NCBI GenBank assembly: GCA_934045905.1
Contig: OW203765.1
Span: 24,393,151-24,457,150, forward strand
Length of the DNA stretch: 64,000 nucleotides
Direction of reading: 5' to 3'
Origin: Leuctra nigra
Taxonomy: Eukaryota; Arthropoda; Insecta; Plecoptera; Leuctridae
The translations under genes and the position numbers were made by a program. Shown here piece by piece: positions 55,177-64,000 of the stretch. Within the stretch, counting starts at the first letter, position 1. Each line of letters opens with the position of its first letter. The notes beneath the pieces were generated by a model, which did not search any database, was not told the origin of the DNA, and worked only from the letters and a program-made list of their open reading frames with translations.

Positions 55177-56405
55177 AAAAAACACTCCGTGTAAAAATAC
55201 CAGCCAAGTCTCTACAACTAAAAAAAATTATAAAATCTAAAAAATTCTGCACTGAAAAGTAGTGATATCAAAAAATGGTCCAAGTCAAAACTTTATTTGA
55301 AAATCAAAAAATACTTGGCGCATCGTGTATACATAGTTTAGAAGCATAGACCAGATAGAAAATATACATCAAATATACATAATACATGTAGTATACCTAT
55401 TATGCCCTAAAAAAAACGATGCGCCAAGTATTTTTTGATTTTCAAATAAAGTTTTGACTTGGACCATTTTTTGATATCACTACTTTTCAGTGCAGAATTT
55501 TTTAGATTTCATAATTTTTTTTAGTTGTAGAGACTTGGCTGGTATTTTTACACGGAGTGTTTTTTATGGGGATATCACTCCTTTTTTTAGTTTATTCTTA
55601 GAACTTGTGACGTCAATTGAACAATTACTAAATCCATTAAAAATAGTTGCCATTGACAATTTGGTTTACTAATGAAAATCTGCGTATGGTACTATATATT
55701 TGCTTTAAATGATCTTTCATGAAGAATAGCAAAGGTTTCATTCCTATCAGTTAACCGAGTTCCGAGATATGGCAACACTTCGGTTTTCAAAATGGCTGCT
55801 GAACTTACTGCACTGCCACAAAGAATGTATATCTATAAATGATGTGTATCATTTTAAGTTTTCTGAATATGTATTCATTATATAGGAGGGGATTATAATA
55901 ATTTTTAAATTTGAATGATGGTAATTTCCGGTCTTATAAATAGGAAATTTCTAGTGTGACTGTTCCTATTTCATAGAGATGACCTTCCGAATCGTTTGGC
56001 GGTAGTTTCATACCGATCAGTCAACCAATTTTCAAGATATGACGTTACTTCCTGTTTCAAAATGGCTGCTGAAATCACTGACCCCTTGAATTATAATTTA
56101 AACATGATTACATTTTATTATAAGCTGTCTCAAATAGTATATTTATTGTATCAAAATGTAAATTTGTGAGATTTTTAAAATGTGTGACGTCATTTCCGGT
56201 TTCGGTATGGGAAACTGCAAATATTATTGATGATAATACATAAAGTTGACCGTCTAAATTGTTTAGCGCTGGTTTCGTTCAAATCTATTTAGCCGTTATT
56301 GACATATGATGTCACTTCCGGTTTCAAAATGGCGGCTTCCGGTTGGTTTTATTGAGCGAGCGTAGCGAGCGTCACCACGGTACTCTTACGGCACTTTCTC
56401 TGTGT

Positions 56406-56440
<35 letters not shown>

Positions 56441-57954
56441 TGTTCACTGCCCAGGTCAAACGGCACAACCAATCGATCTGAAATTTTGCACATATACTAA
56501 CGTAATCTATGCGGTCCCTGGGATCGTTTTTGAACGGGCTCATGTGATTGGTTCAAATTTAAAAAAAAAATCTTTTGATTGGTAGTTCCGATCAATTTGA
56601 AATTTTGACAAGTCATGGCGACCAACATTGTACCCAATCTTACAAAGTTTCAGCCAAATCCTCCCATTGGTTAAAATTTAAAAAAATCTTTTATGTTATT
56701 TTTTAAATTTAAACTTGAACCGTATGACTGATCAACTTAAAACTTTGCATGGTCATTGGGACTAACATTATCTGCATTTTTGACAATTTTCAGTCTAATC
56801 TATGTTTCAATCCAAAAGTTATTGACGTTTTACGGACATTTTGCGTGTTGGCTGTCAAATTTCTCGAAAATGTTGATCACGGCTACTTCGACTCTTTATA
56901 GTTCCAAGGTAGTTAGAGTAGAAACTTTAAAACGTATGAAACTGATATGACCATTCAACAGATCAATCTAATATTGTGTAAGTACACACACTTTTATCAT
57001 ATGAGTGGTCCCAGGTCTATTTTTTTTAAGAGATCCTGTGATTTTTGATTATTAACGAGGAACAGTTCAATCAGAAAGGTTCAAAAGGTTCAAGCTTTGC
57101 ATGGTTATTGGGACTAATGTTTTAGGACAATTTTGAGATTTTTATACTTGAGTCTGACGAAATTCAAGAATTATTGGCTTTTAATGATATTTTCGATAGA
57201 CATAATTTCGGTTCGAGGTGTTGCGCCTGTCCGTGCTCGCTCATCAACGCGTTACACAGAGCGTTTTCCTAGTAATAAGTCAAATGAGATATCAAAAGTA
57301 CATACGTTACATAAATAACAAAATAATCGGATCAAATTTGTTGCCGAAATGCCAATCTATGTATTTCAAATTTCATGACGTCATTTCCGGTTTCGTTAAC
57401 ATAAATTTTAGTCTGTTGCTATTGATAATCCATATAGTTTACCGTCTGAATCGTTTGGCGCAAATTTCGTTCCGATCGGTATAGCCGTTGTCGAGATATG
57501 ACGTCACTTCCGGTTTCAAAATGGCGGCACAAAAAATTAATGGGGTGAAGGTTAAATCAGACGCCAAAAGTGCACACGTGGTAAAAATGTGAGATCAATC
57601 GGTTCAGCCGTTTAGGCTGTGGCCATGTTACCGGATTTGAATTCCAGGAGACTACTACTACTACTACTACTGAGATTATTATTATTATGAAAACCGCCCT
57701 AAAACACTGTTTTCACGGCCCTCTAGCGCGCAAAGGGCGTAACCTATTGTTCTCAAATTTGGTATATGTTGTAGGGTGGGCCATAGCTCGAAATTAAGAT
57801 ATATCGCAACAATGTGAGATTTTCCAATTTTAAGATCCAGTAGGCCGAAAATGCCACTTTGATGCTTACAGTAAAAGTGGGTTTGCTCCAGCCTTTATAT
57901 GAGAGTGTGCGCGCGCCGTACGACTTGGCTGGCGTGGAGCGACTGCTCCACTAG
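55177..57954 (+). mobile_element. Large nonautonomous element, CTAG end, copy B
   Basis: Same layout as 2377-4722: foldback start AAAAAACACTCCGTG (55177-55565), CACTTCCGGTTTCAAAATGG repeats, the shared AGACGCCAAAAGTGCACA block, a hairpin-like TGGAGCGACTGCTCCA and CTAG. A GAGCGAGCG-family element is nested in it. It ends exactly where duplication copy 2 begins. Confidence 0.65.
56353..57273 (+). mobile_element. GAGCGAGCG-family element nested in copy B
   Basis: TTGAGCGAGCGTAGCGAGCG to TTTTCCTAGT, with a long poly-T (about 56409-56439) where other copies have (TTTG)n. Copy A shows the empty site at GGTTGGTTTTAT (4295-4308). Confidence 0.85.
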
Positions 57955-58658
57955 ATAAACTAGAACGAAATAAGAATTTCAATAATGAAACAATACAAAA
58001 TGACAAATATACCCGTGTGTTCGCAGCCCAATAAGTTACAAAAATCAGCTAGATATCAAGAATACACTATTGTTACATTTGGCATAAGTTCGTTGATGGG
58101 TTATTACTATGCCTAACCGTATGGGATCGAGTTTTGATTTGCTCGGTTTTCTTGCAAAAAATAAATACAAATACTCGAACACTCTTACCTCGAAACGAGC
58201 AAGAATAACACACCGCAATACACAAAATAAGACTCGCTATCAATCGCTATCACTTATCCAAGCTCTTTTACACATAGCTATGTCCTAGATATTACACAAT
58301 GTGGAATCGCTTTTCATCATTGTAAGTACGTATATGATTTCGGATCAAGAAGCCAGTAAAATGTCACAATATGTAAAATTGCTAAAAGGAAAGCTCCCGG
58401 TTTTATTATCCGGAACTTGATTTGAAATTTAACCACGTTAGTCACATCGTAAACCAAATGGCAACACATATTTATATTTTATTCTAATTTACACTTTACC
58501 ATACTTTGTCAATACTCACATGAATAAAATGTACAAACAGCAATGTTTCAACAACAAATTAAAGAGACTGCGTTCCAAACATTTTCAATAAATTATTTAT
58601 TTTAATTTATTTCATGAGTTGATATCTTCAAAACTGAAAAGCGTAACAACAAATGGGC

Positions 58659-59279
58659 TTATTGATTACCACCTGGCATTAATTCATCTTCATCTGATTC
58701 CGTATACTCTTCCCAAACCGAACTGGAGTCCGAATCCGTACTTGAATCCGATTCGTAATCAGAATCCGATTCGTCACCATAATCATCTTCGTCATCATCT
58801 CCTTCTTCCTCCCAAGCCAGTTCCTCTTCTTCCACATCTTCCTCCATCCTCGCATCCCCATCCTCCTTGTACTTGCACCTCTTCTGTTGCTCCTCCATAT
58901 CGCCCTCTCTCTTCCTCTTCTCTCCACCACCGCATCCTTGATCTCTGTCCCTCTCACTTACTCGTCTCGACCACTGACGACCTCCTGCCCGACAGATTGG
59001 ACACTTCTTCACCAGCCGTCGACAGGACAAGCAGATGAGGTGGCCGTTCTTGCAGACATGCACGACGGAGTCGCCGAAGAGTTCACAGCAAATGGGGCAT
59101 TCGGGATCGTCGTTCATGGATGCCTGCGGTGTGGCAAAGTCAACTTGGTTCTGGAGAGTTGTACTTGACGTGGTGGAAGCGTTGGAATTACTTGAATTCG
59201 GGAGCATGTTTGGTCCACCTGAACGGGTAACAATATGTACCGTGTATATGTGTTCCACAAATGTAACAACATTGCCCAT
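58659..59279 (-). CDS. RING-finger protein with acidic tail, copy 2
   Basis: The second copy of the 206-residue RING ORF, offset by 13,378 bp. The RING is intact (KKCPICR in place of KKCPVCR). I count about 11 amino-acid changes against copy 1, spread outside the zinc ligands, from about 20 nucleotide changes. In this copy the frame stays open upstream of the ATG for another 27 codons without an in-frame ATG, whereas copy 1 has a stop there. I therefore keep the same ATG (59279) for both. Likely function is as for copy 1. Confidence 0.75.
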   Translation of the reverse strand: MGNVVTFVEHIYTVHIVTRSGGPNMLPNSSNSNASTTSSTTLQNQVDFATPQASMNDDPECPICCELFGDSVVHVCKNGHLICLSCRRLVKKCPICRAGGRQWSRRVSERDRDQGCGGGEKRKREGDMEEQQKRCKYKEDGDARMEEDVEEEELAWEEEGDDDEDDYGDESDSDYESDSSTDSDSSSVWEEYTESDEDELMPGGNQ

Positions 59280-60155
59280 TATAGATTCGAGATCGTAGAA
59301 TTCGCTGCCAGCTTGGTTAATGTCATGGATACGAACTTCAATAATTGTGTTTGTTAACAATAGACTTTAAAAATACCGAAGTTTTATTCATTTAAACCAA
59401 CTATGTATACATATTTTACAATTTTTTGTTACATTATTTTTAAGGGTTTAAACAATTAAATGATATATTATATCTTTATTGAAAAGTATATAATTTCCTT
59501 CCATCAAAACGTAGTAGGTACATGTTAAAAAAGTATCAATGGAATTGATAAAAAAAGATAACAAGTAGTTTTCTACCGGTCTTCCCCACGGTGGAATTTG
59601 AATCCGGCAAATCTTGACCGTCCTCACCGTTTTGATAATGACCGTGAATTCATGGCTTGACGGGCATTAAGAAGGCATGGACGACGTAATGGTCGTTGGC
59701 GATGTCAAGAGTGTGGAGGATCAAATGAATCAACTTGAGGATTCAAGGAGCTGTAGTTCGGAGGTGGAAGGTGTGGCCGATGATGACGAATATGTGGACG
59801 ACGAAGGCGGCGTGGAGGAACAGGAGTAAATTGTAACTATGGAGGAATTATAGAGCAATTGCTTTGAGGATTATGGAAGCCGTTGAGGACTTGTAAGACA
59901 TTGAGGACTTACAGAGAACGACTGTACGACTTGTTGAATTTGAGGATTTGGAAGCCGTTGAGGAATTGCAAGACGTTGAGGACTTAAAGAACGACATACA
60001 TGTCGTTAGGAATTGGAGGATTTGGAAGACGTTGAGGACTTAGAGAACCGTCGGACCGTCTACGTCTACTGTCGTATTTCCCGCACTAACTAAATGTATA
60101 ACAATATTTCTTTCCTGTCTATAACAGTTCATTTAAACTTAAAACTCTTGGCCTA

Positions 60156-60439
60156 CTAATTCTTCCACCCCATCTCTAAGCCCGCTCTCTCCTCTGCTTT
60201 GATCCTTCTCTCCACTACTTCCGCCATGGCTAGTTCTGCTTGCGCGCGCCTCTCTAGCGCTGCTGCGACTGCTTCTTCTGCTTTAGCGCGCTTCTCAAGG
60301 GCAAGAGCCAACTCGTCTTCTGCTCTCGCTCTTCTCTCCATCGCCTTGACGACGGCGGCTTCTGAGGTGGATGTTTTCTGAAGAGATGCGATTAGTCTGG
60401 AGTCAGTTGGAGGAGTTTTATCATCGGCAGGTTTTGCAT
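60156..60439 (-). CDS. BED gene B last exon (duplicate)
   Basis: Duplicate of 46776-47059, same 93 codons and stop; only one base change noticed (GCTAGTTCT for GCTAGCTCT on the + strand). Confidence 0.7.
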
Positions 60440-60540
60440 CTGAAATGAGTTCATTGGATTAGTACTTGGAAAACGATGAGTGAAAGCGTTGATGAGCGAG
60501 CCTTAGAAATGCTTTGAAGATCTTGAACACGCTTCTCTTC

Positions 60541-61470
60541 TTGAGCGAGCGTAGCGAGCGTCACCACGGTACTCTTATGGCACTTTCTCTGTGTGTTTTT
60601 TGTTTGTTTGTTTGTTTGTTTGTTTGTTTGTTTGTATGTTTTTTGCCTGCACTGCCCAGGTCAAACCGCACAACCAATCGATCTGAAATTTTGCAAACAT
60701 ACTAACGTAATCTATGCTGTCCCTGGGATCTTTTCTGAACGGGATCCTGTGATTGGTTCAAATTTTATAAAAATTATCTTTCGATTGGTTGGTTCGATCA
60801 ATTTGAAATTTAGCAAAGTCATTGCAACCAACATTGTACCCAATCATAAAAATTTTCAGCCAAATCCTCCCATTGGTTCAAATTTGAAACCATTTTTCAT
60901 ATGATTTTTGAAATTTAAACTAGAACCGATTGACCAACCAACTAAAAACTTCGCATGGTCATTGGTACCAACATTTAAGGTATTTTTGCCAATTTTCAGT
61001 TTAATCTGTCGTTATTTTCATAAGTTTTTGTCATTTTAGGGACATTTTGCATGTTGGCTGTCAAATTCACGGCGACTTCGAATCTTCAGTTCAAGGCAAG
61101 GTAGTTAGAGCAGAAAGTTTTAAACGATATGAAACTAATATTGACCGTTCAACAGATTGATCTGATATTGTGTACACACTAATATCATATTATCATATGA
61201 GTGGTCCCAGGTATATTTTTTGAACGAGATCCTGTGATTTTTGAAAATTAACAAGGAACCGTTCAATCATAAAGGTTTAATCGATCAACTTAAAACAAGC
61301 AAGGATATTGGGACCAATATTTTTGGAGGTTTTGGAGATTTTTATACAAGTCTGTGACGAAATTCAAGAATTGGCTTTTAATGACATTTTCGATAGACAT
61401 AATTTCGGTTCGAGGTGTTGCGTGTATCCGTGCTCGCTCATCAACGCGTTACACAGAGCGTTTTCCTAGT
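60541..61470 (+). mobile_element. GAGCGAGCG-family element (duplication copy 2)
   Basis: Same as 47161-48090 with no base change that I noticed. Confidence 0.85.
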
Positions 61471-61484
61471 AGATGATCCATCAG

Positions 61485-61865
61485 TAAGGTTGGGCGAACC
61501 GGTTCGAAACCAGAACCGAACCGAACCTTAAAATGAAATATCCAAACCGAACCTCCCATCGCTGCGCCAATTTGAAATTGTTTGCCAACATTTTGCTCTA
61601 GTGTAGTGTTCTAGATAGAAGGTTATGTGACAAAGAAGCCAAGAAAGATTTAATAATGAAAATGTTTACAGTTCATTAAAAATACCCTTGTGCAACCTAT
61701 GTCAAACAAAGTTTGATGTTATTTGTGTGTGTAATGACTGTAGTGATAAAACCACTGCAGGTAAAAAAGGCAAGAGTTTCGGTTCGTTTCGGAGGTTCGG
61801 TCAAATATTTAAAGTTCGGTTCGAGGTTCGGTTTGGTTAAAAAATATGAGGTTCGCCCAACCCTA
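61485..61865. mobile_element. hAT-like MITE (duplication copy 2)
   Basis: Same as 48105-48485, carried in the duplication. Confidence 0.85.
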
Positions 61866-62332
61866 TCTATCAGTAAAGTGGTCTGGAAATTATAAATCGA
61901 TTTTCCGATGAAACCAACAAGCCGATATTGCCAGAAATCAATATGCAAAGAGCATGACAATATTGAATCTCTTGTGACAAATTTGGGGAAACATTGGGTT
62001 GATTTGATTAACAATTTGAAATTTTTTAAAAAGATAAAACATGCATAGAATTAATAAGTCGTGCTGGATTACAAAGTCACAACGAGCTTATACATGTTTA
62101 TACCTTCATGTGAAATCTAATATTATTTTATTTAACCGTTCAAATTTGGGACAAATTAAATGATAATAACAGTTCTGAATTTGGGTCGGCGTCTCCTTTT
62201 TGCTCATTTGACGCAGGACCTCTTTTTGTAAATCTGTTACTGGAGATATCGCACAGTTTATCGGATCAAGCTGAAATTTTGCACACACACGTAGATACCA
62301 ACTTAATAAGTAGGTGTGTGCTTGAACCTCAC

Positions 62333-62483
62333 CTTGTGTGTTTCCCGCACGAGGCGCTGTCAGAGTGTGGATTGGAACGATGTTGATGGCGCCATGATTT
62401 TGAATCAGCTCTTCGAACTTCTGGTCGGAGATCGCGTTGTGATTGGTCGGAGCTGGCTGATGCGGGTTGTTGGTGGATAAGTT
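62333..62483 (-). CDS. BED gene B penultimate exon (duplicate)
   Basis: Identical duplicate of 48953-49103 at an offset of 13,380 bp, with the same splice borders. Its upstream 92-bp array has seven units in place of five. Upstream exons of this gene copy lie beyond 64000. Confidence 0.65.
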
Positions 62484-63100
62484 CTGACTGAGGAGCAACA
62501 CAAACATTACTGTACGTGTTTACTGTGACTATATGCTAGGGGAGCTTGTTGATGCGGGTTGTTGGTGGATAAGTTCTGACTGAGGAGCAACACAAACATT
62601 ACTGTACGTGTTTACTGTGACTATATGCTAGGGGAGCTTGTTGATGCGGGTTGTTGGTGGATAAGTTCTGACTGAGGAGCAACACAAACATTACTGTACG
62701 TGTTTACTGTGACTATATGCTAGGGGAGCTTGTTGATGCGGGTTGTTGGTGGATAAGTTCTGACTGAGGAGCAACACAAACATTACTGTACGTGTTTACT
62801 GTGACTATATGCTAGGGGAGCTTGTTGATGCGGGTTGTTGGTGGATAAGTTCTGACTGAGGAGCAACACAAACATTACTGTACGTGTTTACTGTGACTAT
62901 ATGCTAGGGGAGCTTGTTGATGCGGGTTGTTGGTGGATAAGTTCTGACTGAGGAGCAACACAAACATTACTGTACGTGTTTACTGTGACTATATGCTAGG
63001 GGAGCTTGTTGATGCGGGTTGTTGGTGGATAAGTTCTGACTGAGGAGCAACACAAACATTACTGTACGTGTTTACTGTGACTACATGCTAGGGGAGCTTG
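62457..63100 (-). repeat. 92-bp array straddling a splice acceptor, 7 copies (duplication copy 2)
   Basis: Same unit as at 49077, two units longer. The last unit of both arrays shares the variant CTACATGC. Confidence 0.95.
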
Positions 63101-63334
63101 ATACTCACTGGAAACCAGATTTTAAGGAATGAATAAAACTCCGTGAATTGGCCTATATTTCAAAAGTAATAGAGTAACATTGTAATTAAAAATAGTTACT
63201 TTATCAAGAAATCAATTTACAGGACATTTTCGCAACGCTTACATTGTCAAATTCCGTGAGAAGCAAAAACCTACAATAACGCCAACAGTCTTGTTCAGTG
63301 TCTTGTGCGGACTTTTGACAATGTAAAATGTACA

Positions 63335-63444
63335 GAGCAAGTAGGCTCAGTCAGAGCTTTGGACTTGCACTCTTGAAGTCCTGGATTCGATTCTCGTCCA
63401 CAACCTTCCTGACTGTGTTTTCTCAGTCAACAGGCAAATAGTGG
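63335..63444 (+). mobile_element. tRNA-like SINE (duplication copy 2)
   Basis: Same sequence as 49771-49880, carried by the segmental duplication. Confidence 0.55.
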
Positions 63445-63551
63445 TAAGTTTCCTTCACATCGGCCACTACCGCCTCCTTCCCACGTTCCATCCTACTCCT
63501 TTATTATCATCGCCCAATCATCTGTACTTATTCAACCTTAACCCTAATATG

Positions 63552-63943
63552 GTTCACGGCTGGTGTGTTGGATACCTCGGTTCTCGTTAGATCACCGAGG
63601 TTAAGCAACATTGAGCGCGGTCAGCGATTGGATGGGTGACCATTCAACTCTGCCTTGCCAGGTTGCTGCCGTTGGGTCAGAGAGACTGGGGTGTTTGGGG
63701 GTTAGTGTGACGACCTCCCTCCACCTGTTATCAGTCTCTCGACGGCGCGGGTTGTGGAGGCTCGTGCTGTGAATGTTACACCGTCCTTCGGAAGGGACGT
63801 TAAGCCGTTGGTCCCCTTGGTATCTTTCGTCAGGAGTAGGCTACATGCCGGTACCGGGTTTCCTCTCCTCCCTTCTCTATATTACATTCTCACTAGTGGA
63901 GCCTGGCTCTGGTGAGAATATAGACTTAATAATAATAATAATG
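63552..63943 (+). mobile_element. 5S-rRNA-derived SINE
   Basis: A 392-bp insertion present only in duplication copy 2; the empty site is at about 49988. Near its start, 63571-63642 is recognisably 5S rRNA-like (CTCGGTTCTCG, GATCACCGAGGTTAAGCAAC, TTGGATGGGTGACC), which contains the internal pol III promoter. A unique body follows (GGAAGGGACGTTAAGCCG) and an (AAT)n tail. The target duplication is at most short (ATG). Confidence 0.85.
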
Positions 63944-64000
63944 ATCTATCTATCAAAGGAGCAACTTCTTTTGAATGGCCTGTAGAGTGGAAACAAGAAA

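Larger units (their letters stand above)
57955..64000. repeat. Segmental duplication, copy 2 (runs off the window)
   Basis: Offset 13,378-13,380 bp, then 13,564 after the larger 92-bp array. It begins directly after a CTAG element end, has an extra 24-bp piece near 58054 and a 392-bp SINE at 63552. Confidence 0.95.

Noticed and set aside
63552..63660. A genuine 5S rRNA gene
   Set aside because: Diverged from 5S and continues into a SINE body with an AAT tail; absent from the paralogous site.

Overview
This is eukaryotic, arthropod-type genomic DNA. It has AT-rich introns with GT/AG borders, GC-rich short exons, an ionotropic receptor and a gustatory receptor of the insect chemoreceptor families, and very dense transposon debris. 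I infer an insect, probably hemipteran. A planthopper-like genome is a guess based on remembered repeat flavour and cannot be proved here.

The backbone of the left two thirds (15-40893, + strand) is one large gene. I assembled 24 coding exons by hand; each junction keeps the reading frame, with matching intron phases. Upstream exons lie outside the window and a downstream exon may exist. The product reads as a single-pass membrane protein: cysteine-rich DxCGxC/CDG repeats, beta-rich modules, a REJ (receptor for egg jelly) region, a GAIN-like helical and beta region with a degenerate GPS, a Thr/Ser-rich stalk, a SEA domain, one transmembrane helix and a basic cytoplasmic start. The layout recalls sea-urchin sperm REJ proteins more than the 11-pass polycystins. 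Its 14.7 kb first intron holds an antisense ionotropic receptor gene (11438-13390) and an internally deleted Ty3/gypsy-like LTR element (6260-9470). An antisense gustatory receptor gene (41569-42735) follows the last + exon.

The right third (44.6-64 kb) contains a tandem duplication with an offset of 13,380 bp (44603-50040 and 57955-64000). Each copy carries an intact RING-finger ORF and the last two exons of a BED zinc-finger/coiled-coil gene, all on the minus strand. The upstream BED exons of the first gene (53156-52828 and 51523-51392) lie between the copies. The two copies differ by about 3% in the RING ORF but almost not at all over the following 3-4 kb. A 5S-rRNA-derived SINE sits only in the second copy.

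The most striking pattern is a set of short tandem arrays (unit 61, 92, 99, about 105, 116, 141 and 152 bp). Nearly all begin or end inside a coding exon and repeat a real splice donor or acceptor together with adjoining exon and intron sequence. This happens at six places in the REJ gene and at the same acceptor in both BED copies. Introns otherwise consist largely of MITEs, hAT-like elements with 8-bp target duplications, a TTAA-flanked element, foldback elements, tRNA-like SINE pieces and two larger families with CTAG-type ends.
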